Shown here piece by piece: positions 17,734 through 26,625 of a stretch of 54,944 nt of DNA (the stretch's first letter is position 1; every line of letters begins with the position of its first letter). The notes under the pieces are model-generated. The model saw only the letters and a list, made by a program, of their open reading frames with translations, had not been told where the DNA came from and searched no databases. Source of the DNA: Sulfurimonas sp. RIFOXYB12_FULL_35_9 (lineage in GTDB: Bacteria > Campylobacterota > Campylobacteria > Campylobacterales > Sulfurimonadaceae); the NCBI GenBank assembly GCA_001829715.1, contig MICC01000073.1, forward strand, positions 22,219-77,162, written 5' to 3'. The position numbers and the translations under genes were made by a program.

Positions 17734-18375
17734 TTAAACTTTAAAACTCTCTTTTGTCTTACAATATGATGTTAAAAAACATTCGTTACATTTTGGATTT
17801 TTGGCTGTGCAGATATAGCGGCCAAAGAGTACCATTCCTTGATGAAGTGCATTGAGATTATTTTTAAATTTCTTTACAAGTGTTGCTTCTGTGGCTATCG
17901 CGGTTTTGTCATCACTCAGTCCGAGTCTGTGAGCGACTCGAAAGACATGTGTATCTACCGCCATCAAGTTTGCACCGGTGTACTCTATCATGACAACGTT
18001 TGCGGTTTTTTGTCCCACACCGCTGAGTGTCATAAGCTCTTTTTCATCTAGAGGAATTTCACCGTCATATACATCAACAACTCTTTTTGCCATCTCTATG
18101 ATGTTTTTTGCTTTATTATTGAAAAATGAACAGCTGTTAATTAGTGATTTTACATCTTCAATGTCTGCATGTGCCAATAATTCCGCTGTAGGGTATTTAT
18201 CAAAAAGAGCAGGAGTAATAAGATTTACTCTTTTGTCAGTACATTGTGCCGAGAGAGTAACTGCTATGACTAATTCATAGACATTTTTGTACTCAAGCTC
18301 CGTTACGGCATCACTGTATCTATCTATAAAAAGTTGATGAATCTCTTTTATCTCTTGTTTAGTGGCTTTTTTCAT
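17734..18375 (-). CDS. nth: endonuclease III
   Basis: DNA glycosylase and AP lyase that removes oxidised pyrimidines. The 213 residues have the standard layout: helix-hairpin-helix LSGVGQKTANVV with catalytic Lys123, catalytic Asp141 in VDTHVFRVAHR, and a C-terminal [4Fe-4S] site with the spacing C-x6-C-x2-C-x5-C. Divergent from the isomerase gene across a 96-base gap. Confidence 0.95.
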   Translation of the reverse strand: MKKATKQEIKEIHQLFIDRYSDAVTELEYKNVYELVIAVTLSAQCTDKRVNLITPALFDKYPTAELLAHADIEDVKSLINSCSFFNNKAKNIIEMAKRVVDVYDGEIPLDEKELMTLSGVGQKTANVVMIEYTGANLMAVDTHVFRVAHRLGLSDDKTAIATEATLVKKFKNNLNALHQGMVLFGRYICTAKNPKCNECFLTSYCKTKESFKV

Positions 18376-18471
18376 TGTGCAATTATATACAAAAGAGGAG
18401 TTGTTTAATAATCATTAGTATAAAATTATTAGAATTGCCAATAATAAAAGGTAGTTCTTTAAAGGAAGAAA

Positions 18472-19305
18472 ATGAAAACAGTAACAAAAATAGCGGCGTC
18501 TTTGGCAATCCTCTCAACACTCTCTACTGCACAAACACTTGTAACGGTAAATGGCACGGCTATTACGCAACAAGATGTTGATAAAGAGCTTATGGCAGCA
18601 ACTCAAGGTAGATTTAACCAGGTTCCTGCAGAAAAACAGAGTGAATTTAGAAAGCAAGTTTTAGAGCAGTTGGTTGCAATGGAGCTAATTTTCGGTGATG
18701 CAAAAAGTAAAGGCATCTTAGAAACAAAAGAGTTTAAAGATAAATATCAAGAGATTGCAAAAAGAATAGAGAAAGAGATTGCGACTCAAGTATGGCAAAA
18801 GCAGGAGCTTGATAAGATTAAATTAACTGAAAAAGAGTTAAAAGATTATTATGATGCTAACAAGGAAGAGTTTGTTGAAAATGAGAGCGTAAATGCACGT
18901 CATATTCTTGTAAAAGAAGAAGCTGAGGCAAAGAGTATTATTGCTGAATTAAAAGCATTAAAAGGCGATGCTCTTAAAAATAAATTTATAGAGATTGCAA
19001 AAGCTAAATCTACTTGTACAAGTGCTCCAAACGGCGGAGATCTTGGCTATTTTGCTGAGGGACAAATGGTTCCTGAATTTAATGAAAAAGCATTTTCAAT
19101 GAAGCCAAAAGAGATGACAATGGAACCTGTAAAAACTCAATTTGGATACCATGTAATCTATATCGAAGATAAAAAAGCAAAAACAACAAAAGGTTTTCCT
19201 GAAGTTAAATCATTTATAGAGCAAAGATTAAAAATGGAAAAATTCAAAACTTTTATGCAGGCTAGAATCCAAGAACTGCAAAAAAAAGCAGTTATAAAAA
19301 AGTAA
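18472..19305 (+). CDS. PEB4/SurA-like periplasmic peptidyl-prolyl isomerase
   Basis: The 277-residue chaperone-isomerase has a signal peptide (about residues 1-20, ending in STAQ), an N-terminal helical chaperone part, and a parvulin domain (VNARHILVKEEAEAKSII, GGDLGYFAEGQMVPEFNEKAFSMKP, QFGYHVIYIEDKK). This matches PEB4/Cbf2 of Campylobacter, which helps outer-membrane proteins fold. AAGGAAG precedes the ATG. The next gene starts at the base after the stop. Confidence 0.9.
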   Translation: MKTVTKIAASLAILSTLSTAQTLVTVNGTAITQQDVDKELMAATQGRFNQVPAEKQSEFRKQVLEQLVAMELIFGDAKSKGILETKEFKDKYQEIAKRIEKEIATQVWQKQELDKIKLTEKELKDYYDANKEEFVENESVNARHILVKEEAEAKSIIAELKALKGDALKNKFIEIAKAKSTCTSAPNGGDLGYFAEGQMVPEFNEKAFSMKPKEMTMEPVKTQFGYHVIYIEDKKAKTTKGFPEVKSFIEQRLKMEKFKTFMQARIQELQKKAVIKK

Positions 19306-20187
19306 ATGCTCTCTAAAGCAGAGTGTTCTTTAAAAATTCCATCTGAAATCGATAAAATATTTTTAGATGGAAGAGCTTTTTATGTTAAAAGGGATGATCT
19401 TGTAGATCCCTTTTTAGCAGGAAATAAATTTCGCAAACTCTACGCACTTTTACAAACTCCCTCAAACAAACTCAATCAAATCATCTCTTACGGCGGAACA
19501 CAGTCCAACGCAATGCTTGCAATTGCAGCAATGTGCAAGAGTAAAGGATGGGAGTTTACATACTACACAAAACCTCTAAGCCAAACTCTCAAAGATGAAG
19601 ATTGCGGCAACTTTTACCATGCAAAAGAGCTTGGCATGAAACATGTTGAGATACAACACAATTTTTATAAAGACTTTATAGCTTCACTAAGATTTAACCT
19701 TGATGAAAAAACATTTATCATAGATCAAGGCGGAGCTGTAGCTGAAGCGAAAGAGGGACTTGAGGTTCTTGCTAAAGAGATAAAAGAAGCAAATTTAAAT
19801 ATTAGATCTCTAGCTACACCATCAGGTACGGGAACAACGGCGCTTTTCCTTGCCTTGACGCTTAGCGAATATAAAGTTTATACAACGCCATGTGTGGGAG
19901 ATGCTACATATTTAAGAGAGCAGATGTCGGCGCTTTGCGAGATACCGGATAATTTAATAATTTTAGAACCACAAAAGAAGTATCATTTTGCTAAGCCCTA
20001 TAAAGAATTTTTAGATATATGGCAGAAGTTATTACAAAATAAAATAGAGTTTGACCTTATCTACTCTCCAAGCTTATGGATTTCTCTGCTTGAACAAACG
20101 GATGAAGAGATACTCTATGTACACAGTGGCGGCGTAAGTGGAAATGATAGTATGTTAAATAGGTATAGACAAAAAGGTTTTTTATAG
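19306..20187 (+). CDS. PLP-dependent enzyme of the D-cysteine desulfhydrase / ACC deaminase family
   Basis: Pyridoxal-phosphate enzyme of tryptophan-synthase-beta fold, 293 residues. The PLP lysine is probably Lys41 in LAGNKFRKLYALL; SYGGTQSNAMLA and SGTGTTALFLAL are the substrate- and phosphate-binding loops. Family members act on D-cysteine, ACC or related amino acids; the substrate here cannot be read from the motifs. It starts at the base following the isomerase stop, so translation is probably coupled. The C-terminal YVHSGGVSGNDSML is typical of the family. Confidence 0.82.
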   Translation: MLSKAECSLKIPSEIDKIFLDGRAFYVKRDDLVDPFLAGNKFRKLYALLQTPSNKLNQIISYGGTQSNAMLAIAAMCKSKGWEFTYYTKPLSQTLKDEDCGNFYHAKELGMKHVEIQHNFYKDFIASLRFNLDEKTFIIDQGGAVAEAKEGLEVLAKEIKEANLNIRSLATPSGTGTTALFLALTLSEYKVYTTPCVGDATYLREQMSALCEIPDNLIILEPQKKYHFAKPYKEFLDIWQKLLQNKIEFDLIYSPSLWISLLEQTDEEILYVHSGGVSGNDSMLNRYRQKGFL

Positions 20188-20211
20188 CTTAAGATGATTG
20201 GACTAAAATAG

Positions 20212-20242
20212 CTTGACATAGTTACACTCAACTCGCTATAAT
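20212..20242 (+). promoter_or_regulatory. clpB promoter with HAIR-like operator
   Basis: A near-consensus sigma-70-type promoter: TTGACA at 20213-20218, 18-base spacer, TATAAT at 20237-20242. An inverted repeat, CTTGACA-N7-ACTCAAC at 20212-20232, overlaps the -35. It matches the HspR operator HAIR (CTTGAGT-N7-ACTCAAG) in 11 of 14 positions. HspR controls clpB in Campylobacter, so heat-shock repression is likely. Confidence 0.65.
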
Positions 20243-20271
20243 TTTTCATATAAACAATAAAGGATTTATGA

Positions 20272-22848
20272 ATGAATAATATTTTTGAAAAACTAACAAA
20301 CAACATGACGGAAGCGATTGAGTCATCTCTTTCATTGGCGCTCTATAACAAAAATCAAGAGATTGAGCCGATTCACTTTTTATGGGCACAGCTTACAAAC
20401 TCAAACTCTGTTTTAAATCAGATGTTTAACAAGATGGGAGTAAGTAAAGCGGCGGTTGAGCTAGATGTAAAAAGCATAAGCGAAAAGCTTCCAAAATCAT
20501 CATCCGTGACAAAAGAGAGTATTAAAATCTCTAGAAATTTCCTTCAAACACTTGAAAACGGCATTGGGTATATGACAAAAAGCGGAGACTCTTTTTTGGC
20601 TGTAGATACATACCTTCTGGCAAATATAAAGAGTGAACCATTTTTAAGCCTGCTAAAAAAATATATAGATATCTCAGAGCTTATAAAAAATTTAGAGAGC
20701 TCTCGCGGTGGAGCAAAGATAAACTCTCAAAGTTCTGATGAGACGTTAGAGTCACTCTCAAAGTACGGTATTGACTTGACTATAGAAGCAAAAGAGGGGA
20801 AACTCTCTCCCGTTATCGGACGTGATGAAGAGATTACACGTATGATGCAGATATTAATCCGCAAAACAAAAAATAATCCTATGCTTTTAGGTGAACCGGG
20901 AGTCGGTAAAACTGCTTTGGTTGAAGGACTTGCACAGAGAATCAGCGATGGAGCGGTTCCTACATCTTTGCAAAACAAAAAAGTAATAGCACTTGACATG
21001 AGTGCACTTATAGCTGGTGCAAAGTATAGGGGAGAGTTTGAGGATAGACTCAAGTCGGTTATAGACGAGGTAAAAAAGAGCGGAAATGTCATACTCTTTA
21101 TAGATGAGATTCACACCATCGTCGGAGCAGGTGCAAGCGAGGGAAGTATGGATGCCGCAAACATCTTAAAACCTGCACTTGCTCGTGGTGAACTACACAC
21201 AATCGGAGCAACAACACTTAAAGAGTATAGAAAATATTTTGAAAAAGATATGGCACTTCAAAGACGATTCTTGCCGATTAATGTAAATGAACCGAGTGTA
21301 AATCAATCTTTGCAGATTCTAAGAGGCATCAAAGAGAGATTAGAAACTCACCATAATGTAACTATCACGGATAGTGCTTTAGTGGCGGCTGCAAAACTCT
21401 CAGACAGATATATTGCAGATAGATTTTTGCCTGATAAAGCGATTGACTTAATCGATGAAGCTGCGGCTGAACTTAAGATGCAGATAGAGTCTGAGCCTCA
21501 TGCGCTAAGCAATGCAAAGATAAAAAAATCAGAACTCCGTGTTGAGCAAGAGGCTCTAAAAATGGAAGAGTCTGCAGCAAATACAAAGCGACTTGAAGAG
21601 ATAGTAAAAGAGTTGGCAGATGTTGAAGAGAAAGTCAGAGGATTAGAATCACAGTTTGCAAATGAAAAAGAGGTATTTGGAAAAATATCAAGCATAAAAA
21701 ATGAGATAGAGGCTAAGAGAAGAGAAGCAGGCATTGCAAAAAGCTCTGCAGAGTTCAATCGTGCTGCCGAGATAGAGTATGGCGAAATTCCTGCACTTAT
21801 TGCTAAAGAGAAAGAGATTAATGAGAATTGGGAGAATCTTCAAAAAGAGGGGACGCTTCTCAAAAATAGCGTTGATGAAGAGGCAATTGCTTCGATTATC
21901 TCAAGATGGACGGGAATCCCGATTAAAAAGATGCTTCAAGCGGATAAAGATAAGATTTTAAATGTGGAGGATGAGTTAAACAGAGAGGTTGTCGGTCAAA
22001 GCAAGGCTACGCATGCTGTTGCTCGAGCAATTAAGAGAAACAAAGCAGGACTCTCTGACGCAACGGCACCGATTGGAAGTTTTCTCTTTTTAGGACCTAC
22101 CGGAGTAGGTAAAACACAAACAGCAAAAACATTGGCTAAATTTCTATTTGATTCTCCTGATGCAATGATACGAATTGATATGAGTGAATATATGGAAAAA
22201 CATGCGGTCTCTCGTCTTGTAGGAGCTGCACCGGGTTATGTTGGATATGAAGAGGGTGGTCAACTAACGGAAGCGGTAAGAAGAAAGCCTTACAGCGTCA
22301 TACTTTTTGATGAGGTAGAAAAAGCGCATCCTGATGTTTTTAATATTTTATTACAAGTTTTGGATGATGGAAGGTTGACGGATAACAAAGGAGTTACTGT
22401 TGATTTTACAAATACGATAATAATTTTAACTTCAAATATAGCGAGTGATAAGATTATAAACAACCAAAACTCAGAAAAGCTGCATGAGATGGTAATGTCA
22501 GAGTTAAGACAATCGTTTAAACCTGAATTTTTAAACCGTCTTGATGATATTGTTATCTTTAATGCGCTTGGGCGTGAACAGATAGTGGGTATCGTAGATA
22601 TTTTCTTTAGTGAAATAGCTAAAAAAGTAGCCGCAAGAGATATAGCTATAACTCTAAGCAGCGGTGCAAAAGCATATATTGCCGAAGCCGGATTTGATCC
22701 GGTTTATGGGGCTAGACCTCTAAAGAGAGCGCTTTATGAGATAGTTGAAGACAGGCTTGCAGATTTGATACTTGAGGGCAAAGTGTTTGAGGGATCAAAC
22801 GTAGAGTTTGATATTAAAGACGGTGAAATAGAGGTAAAAGTATCTTAA
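20272..22848 (+). CDS. clpB: ATP-dependent disaggregase ClpB
   Basis: Hexameric AAA+ chaperone of 858 residues that rescues aggregated proteins with DnaK. It has the N-terminal repeat domain, first ATPase domain (Walker [14 protein letters not shown], Walker [11 protein letters not shown]), the long coiled-coil middle domain (about 395-530), and second ATPase domain ([32 protein letters not shown], sensor region [10 protein letters not shown]). The start is at 20272 after AAAGGA; an out-of-frame ATG four bases earlier would give only three codons. The promoter carries a probable HspR site. Confidence 0.96.
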   Translation: MNNIFEKLTNNMTEAIESSLSLALYNKNQEIEPIHFLWAQLTNSNSVLNQMFNKMGVSKAAVELDVKSISEKLPKSSSVTKESIKISRNFLQTLENGIGYMTKSGDSFLAVDTYLLANIKSEPFLSLLKKYIDISELIKNLESSRGGAKINSQSSDETLESLSKYGIDLTIEAKEGKLSPVIGRDEEITRMMQILIRKTKNNPMLLGEPGVGKTALVEGLAQRISDGAVPTSLQNKKVIALDMSALIAGAKYRGEFEDRLKSVIDEVKKSGNVILFIDEIHTIVGAGASEGSMDAANILKPALARGELHTIGATTLKEYRKYFEKDMALQRRFLPINVNEPSVNQSLQILRGIKERLETHHNVTITDSALVAAAKLSDRYIADRFLPDKAIDLIDEAAAELKMQIESEPHALSNAKIKKSELRVEQEALKMEESAANTKRLEEIVKELADVEEKVRGLESQFANEKEVFGKISSIKNEIEAKRREAGIAKSSAEFNRAAEIEYGEIPALIAKEKEINENWENLQKEGTLLKNSVDEEAIASIISRWTGIPIKKMLQADKDKILNVEDELNREVVGQSKATHAVARAIKRNKAGLSDATAPIGSFLFLGPTGVGKTQTAKTLAKFLFDSPDAMIRIDMSEYMEKHAVSRLVGAAPGYVGYEEGGQLTEAVRRKPYSVILFDEVEKAHPDVFNILLQVLDDGRLTDNKGVTVDFTNTIIILTSNIASDKIINNQNSEKLHEMVMSELRQSFKPEFLNRLDDIVIFNALGREQIVGIVDIFFSEIAKKVAARDIAITLSSGAKAYIAEAGFDPVYGARPLKRALYEIVEDRLADLILEGKVFEGSNVEFDIKDGEIEVKVS

Positions 22849-22850
22849 TT

Positions 22851-23225
22851 ATGAAAAGACTTACTTTTGCTATAAGAGCTTTAACTTTTCTATTTTTCTT
22901 TGCGACTTCTGTTTTTGGCTGTACAGGAGATTGTTTAACATGCCATCCGAAGCTTGTTGCGACTATAGACAAAGATTTAAGACATAAACCGATGCTTACA
23001 TGTATAAACTGCCATAGTGCTGATCCAAACAGCATGGCAGAGTGCGGAGACGACTGTTTCTCATGTCATACAATGGCTAAGATAAACAAGCCGAATGTAA
23101 GAGAACATGATGTGATACAAGAGTGCAGGGATTGTCATGTTGGAGAAAAAGAGAAACTTTTTGATATTGCCTATGTAGTAGGACAGTCTCGCGGTGAAAC
23201 TCTCAAAGACTATTTAAGCAAATAA
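22851..23225 (+). CDS. periplasmic tetraheme c-type cytochrome
   Basis: The 124-residue protein has a signal peptide (about residues 1-22, ending in FG) and four CxxCH heme sites: CLTCH, CINCH, CFSCH and CRDCH. Extra cysteines and histidines could serve as distal ligands. The short spacing of hemes suggests a small electron-carrier wire in the periplasm. It begins two bases after the clpB stop, an odd partner for a cytoplasmic chaperone, so the two may share a transcript by chance. No matching oxidase or reductase is nearby. Confidence 0.86.
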   Translation: MKRLTFAIRALTFLFFFATSVFGCTGDCLTCHPKLVATIDKDLRHKPMLTCINCHSADPNSMAECGDDCFSCHTMAKINKPNVREHDVIQECRDCHVGEKEKLFDIAYVVGQSRGETLKDYLSK

Positions 23226-23295
23226 AAAGATATTAACCGCACTTTAAGTAACTTTTTTGTAACATTCGCAACTTAATTTCAAAGAAGGATGTGTC

Positions 23296-23430
23296 ATGAA
23301 AAGAACATACCAGCCTCATGGTAAGCCGAGAAAAACAACTCACGGTTTTAGAGCAAGAATGGCAACGAAAAACGGTCGTAACGTAATTAACCGTCGTCGT
23401 GCTAAAGGTCGTAAAAAATTGTCAGTTTAG
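23296..23430 (+). CDS. rpmH: ribosomal protein bL34
   Basis: Codes for 44 residues beginning [18 protein letters not shown] and ending in KGRKKLSV, a clear L34 sequence, rich in Arg and Lys. An AAGAAGGA ribosome site stands before the ATG. It opens the classical rpmH-rnpA-yidD-yidC-jag-mnmE run. Its last 13 bases overlap the probable start of rnpA. The gap 23226-23295 upstream should contain the promoter. Confidence 0.95.
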   Translation: MKRTYQPHGKPRKTTHGFRARMATKNGRNVINRRRAKGRKKLSV

Positions 23431-23768
23431 GAAATTTCTATACGCTAAAACTTCATAAGGAGTTTCAGTACATTTATAGAAAAGGAAAAGATGTTCACTC
23501 TGAAAATATAGTGCTTTTTTTTCTTCCTGCCGATAAGATTCATAAAGTAGGTTTTACGGCTACCAAAAAAATCGGTAATGCCGTAAAGAGAAATAGAGCC
23601 AAACGAAGACTTAGAGCTCTTTTTCTTGAATTCTCACATTCCCTTCATAGCGGTACATACATATTCGTAGCAAAACAATCAATTAATGAAGCAACTCACA
23701 ATAAACTCAAAAGCGATTTTGAAAAAATTTTAAAGCGTTCAAATGCAATTATGAAAGAAGTTTTATGA
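23418..23768 (+). CDS. rnpA: ribonuclease P protein component, start codon uncertain
   Basis: Protein subunit of RNase P, which matures tRNA 5' ends. The signature [16 protein letters not shown] is clear, as is the upstream family block [16 protein letters not shown]. The first canonical start in this frame is GTG at 23511, which would cut off that block. An in-frame TAA at 23412 limits the true start to 23415-23430, where the only candidates are non-canonical: ATT at 23418, with AAAGG nine bases before it, or TTA at 23427. I annotate the ATT. The stop overlaps the yidD start (ATGA). Confidence 0.82.
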   Translation: MVSLGNFYTLKLHKEFQYIYRKGKDVHSENIVLFFLPADKIHKVGFTATKKIGNAVKRNRAKRRLRALFLEFSHSLHSGTYIFVAKQSINEATHNKLKSDFEKILKRSNAIMKEVL

Positions 23769-24100
23769 TAAGAACGTTTTTATTGAAGCTACTGTGGCTT
23801 TATCAAAAATTTTTTACGCTCATCGGATACGGAAGTTGCAGGTATTACCCATCTTGTAGCGAATATGCAAGAATTCATTTCGAAAATAACTCCATTTCAA
23901 GTGCTTTTTACCACACTTTTACTAGAATAGCGCGTTGTAATCAATTATTTGACGGTGGCATAGAGTATCCGTTACTCGACAAACTGTCATTAAAGCCCGC
24001 AAAACTAGGGGTTGATTCTATAAAGTATTGGTTGGTTCCAAATAAAAAAAACCGTTTTTATATCATAAAAAATTTTTCTTTTAAGGGTAAATCGTGTTAG
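23765..24100 (+). CDS. yidD: membrane protein insertion efficiency factor YidD
   Basis: Small (111 residues) membrane-associated protein that helps YidC insert inner-membrane proteins. The family core RYYPSCSEYARIHFE and the RIARCNQLFDGGIEYP block are present, with a short amphipathic N-terminus. It sits between rnpA and yidC in the classical order and overlaps both by four and seven bases. The C-terminal 35 residues are longer than the shortest family members. Confidence 0.92.
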   Translation: MIRTFLLKLLWLYQKFFTLIGYGSCRYYPSCSEYARIHFENNSISSAFYHTFTRIARCNQLFDGGIEYPLLDKLSLKPAKLGVDSIKYWLVPNKKNRFYIIKNFSFKGKSC

Positions 24101-25710
24101 AAAAAATGACACCAAATCAAAGATTAATGATAGCAGTAGTGCTTTCAGTTCTGTTTTTCGTAGCATATACGGCAATTTTTCCACCTGAGAAGTCGTCTGA
24201 AACGACAAAAGTAGAGCAGAGTAAAGATCAAAATTCACAGGCTCCTAGTCAACCTCAAGCTTCAAAAAAAGTAGAAGAGACACTTAAACATGAAATTTCA
24301 GCTACAAATATGATGGCTGCAAATGATTCGAATACATTAGTAACGGTAAAAAACAGTAAGTTTATACTCAAATTGGACACATTGGGTCGCATCTCTTCAA
24401 AAGTGCTGCTACAAGATAAGTATAACGACAAGCATGATAAACATGCGGAACTTATTCCTGCAGAGGGGATGAAACCTCTATTTGTTAGGTTTTTAGATTC
24501 AAATTTAAATGATGAAGCTATAAAAGTTGCATATACGGCAGATTTGTCTGAGTTGTCAATTGAGGATAATTCTCAAAAAGTTACACTCACACAGAAGCTC
24601 CCCGATGTGACAGTGACAAAAGAGATTACATTTTTTCCTGATGGACATTACGATGCAAAAGTATCTCTTTCAAATGATAAGAGATATTTTGTCTACTTAG
24701 GACAAAGACCTCGTATAACTGAACAGATGATGACCATTAAAGGTGCAATGGTTTATACTGATGACAAGATTGTTACAATCGTTGAAGATGGAAATGCAGA
24801 AGGTCGAAGAACATTCAGTGGAGTTGAACTTATTTCTGCTTTTGATCAATACTCGGCATCTATCATGTATGGATTCGCAAGAGATACCAATATTTTAGTT
24901 GAGAGAGACAGAGACAATAATCCTGTTGTCTATTTTGAAGCGCTTCAAAATATGCCTTTTAGCGGTTATATAGGTCAAAAAGAGTACAAAACGTTAGATA
25001 GTATAAACCCTGTTTTAACGAACGCTATAGAGTATGGTTGGTTCACTTTTGCTTCTAAACCGCTATTTCAACTACTTTCGTGGCTTCACGGAATATTTGG
25101 CAACTGGGGCTGGTCTATCATAGCACTTACTCTGATTATAAGAGTAATTCTTTACCCTTTGACGTACAAGGGTATGGTGTCTATGCAGAAAATGAAAGAC
25201 ATTGCTCCTCAAGTTAAAGCGGTTCAAGCAAAATACAAGGGTGATCCTCAGCGAGTAAACGCTGCAGTAATGGATCTGTATAAAAAACATGGAGCAAATC
25301 CTCTTGGCGGATGTCTTCCGATGTTGCTTCAGATTCCCGTCTTTTTTGCGATTTATCGTGTACTTTTAAATGCCGTTGAACTTCAAGGCGCACCGTGGAT
25401 GCTTTGGGTGCAGGATCTCTCAAGAATGGACGGTACATTTATTTTACCTATTCTTATGGGTGCTTCGATGTATTATCAGCAGAAACTTACCCCTAGCAAC
25501 TTTACGGACCCTCTACAAGAGAAGATTTTTAAATATTTACCTGTAATATTTACATTTTTCTTTATAACTTTCCCTGCCGGTTTGGTTCTTTACTGGTTTG
25601 TGAATAACCTTTTCTCTATTGGACAACAGTTTATAGTAAATCAGCAATTCAAAAATGCAAAAGATTTAGAGATAGCCGCGCATAAACATGCGGAGAAAAA
25701 AGATGATTAA
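24094..25710 (+). CDS. yidC: membrane protein insertase YidC
   Basis: Inner-membrane insertase of 538 residues. N-terminal membrane helix (about 11-30), then the large periplasmic beta-domain found in Gram-negative YidC, then five membrane segments in the C-terminal 60xKD_IMP/OxaI domain (WGWSIIALTLIIRVILYPL, GCLPMLLQIPVFFAIYRVL, KYLPVIFTFFFITFPAGLVLYWFVNN). GTG start overlaps the yidD stop; ATG four codons later is an alternative. Confidence 0.96.
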   Translation: MLEKMTPNQRLMIAVVLSVLFFVAYTAIFPPEKSSETTKVEQSKDQNSQAPSQPQASKKVEETLKHEISATNMMAANDSNTLVTVKNSKFILKLDTLGRISSKVLLQDKYNDKHDKHAELIPAEGMKPLFVRFLDSNLNDEAIKVAYTADLSELSIEDNSQKVTLTQKLPDVTVTKEITFFPDGHYDAKVSLSNDKRYFVYLGQRPRITEQMMTIKGAMVYTDDKIVTIVEDGNAEGRRTFSGVELISAFDQYSASIMYGFARDTNILVERDRDNNPVVYFEALQNMPFSGYIGQKEYKTLDSINPVLTNAIEYGWFTFASKPLFQLLSWLHGIFGNWGWSIIALTLIIRVILYPLTYKGMVSMQKMKDIAPQVKAVQAKYKGDPQRVNAAVMDLYKKHGANPLGGCLPMLLQIPVFFAIYRVLLNAVELQGAPWMLWVQDLSRMDGTFILPILMGASMYYQQKLTPSNFTDPLQEKIFKYLPVIFTFFFITFPAGLVLYWFVNNLFSIGQQFIVNQQFKNAKDLEIAAHKHAEKKDD

Positions 25711-26620
25711 GATTGAATCAGTCACCCTTGAGCAAGCATATAAAGATGCCGCGTCTGCTCTAGAGTGTTCTGCGGCTGACTTGGTAATAGAAGTTGTCCA
25801 ATCTCCAAGCAACGGTTTTATGGGGCTTTTTAAAAAAAATGCAATTATAGTTGCCGCAAAGAAAAATAAAGAAGTTAAAAGCGTAGAAACTCCGTTTTTT
25901 CAAAAAGAGAAGCAAGAGCGTAGACCTCAAGAACGTGTACAAAAAGAGAAGCAAGAGTTTAAGCAAGAGATAAAAAAAGAGTTTAAACAAGATGCTAAAC
26001 CTAAAAAAGATAGCAAAAAACAGCAACATAGTTTTGTTAATGACACTATTATGCCGCAATCATTTGTAAGTATGCAAGATGATGATTACGACATGGATGA
26101 TATCAACTATACGGCGGACTATGAAGAAGATGAGGAAGAGAATTCTTCATCTTCTATTAATGCATATGATGTTGCAAAAAAAGTTGAAAAAGAGATTAAC
26201 GAACTTTTTGATTTGATATGTTTTAAAATTGATAAGATTGAGGTGAGCGCATATGATGAAGTCACTCTTCTTATTGAATTTAGAGGTGAAGATGCCGCAC
26301 TGCTTATAGGAAAAGAGGGATATAGATATAAAGCGCTCTCATACATGATTTTTAACTGGATAAATACTAAATATCAACTGCAGTTGCGTTTAGAGATTGC
26401 AGAATTTTTGAAAAATCAAGAAGAGTCTATAATGCGATATTTGGTCACTGTTTGTGAAAACGTAGAGAGAGACGGGCGAGCACAAACTAAAATTCTTGAT
26501 GGTGTTTTGATTCAAATTGCATTAAAAGAGCTTCGTGAAAAATATCCAAATAAGTATGTTGCTGTGCGTTCTACTCGGGATGGGCTTAAGTTTATTATTA
26601 TAAACGACTATCACAACTAA
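25703..26620 (+). CDS. Jag/KhpB-type RNA-binding protein
   Basis: Starts at MIKIESVTLEQAYKDAASAL, because GGAG stands seven bases before it and the Jag_N domain begins there. The Jag_N domain (residues 1-50) is followed by a charged, low-complexity linker (about 60-150) and a KH domain (LIEFRGEDAALLIGKEGYRYKALSYM). The C-terminal part is R3H-like in position, but the Arg-x3-His pair that names the domain is not evident. It overlaps the yidC stop (ATGATTAA) and lies before mnmE, the usual location. About 305 residues. Confidence 0.88.
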   Translation: MIKIESVTLEQAYKDAASALECSAADLVIEVVQSPSNGFMGLFKKNAIIVAAKKNKEVKSVETPFFQKEKQERRPQERVQKEKQEFKQEIKKEFKQDAKPKKDSKKQQHSFVNDTIMPQSFVSMQDDDYDMDDINYTADYEEDEEENSSSSINAYDVAKKVEKEINELFDLICFKIDKIEVSAYDEVTLLIEFRGEDAALLIGKEGYRYKALSYMIFNWINTKYQLQLRLEIAEFLKNQEESIMRYLVTVCENVERDGRAQTKILDGVLIQIALKELREKYPNKYVAVRSTRDGLKFIIINDYHN

Positions 26621-26625
26621 TCAAT

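Noticed and set aside
20268..20279. Three-codon frame overlapping the clpB start
   Set aside because: ATG-AAT-GAA-TAA arises by chance from the overlapping ATGAATGAATAA sequence; the ribosome site suits the ATG at 20272 equally well and there is no evidence for a regulatory role.
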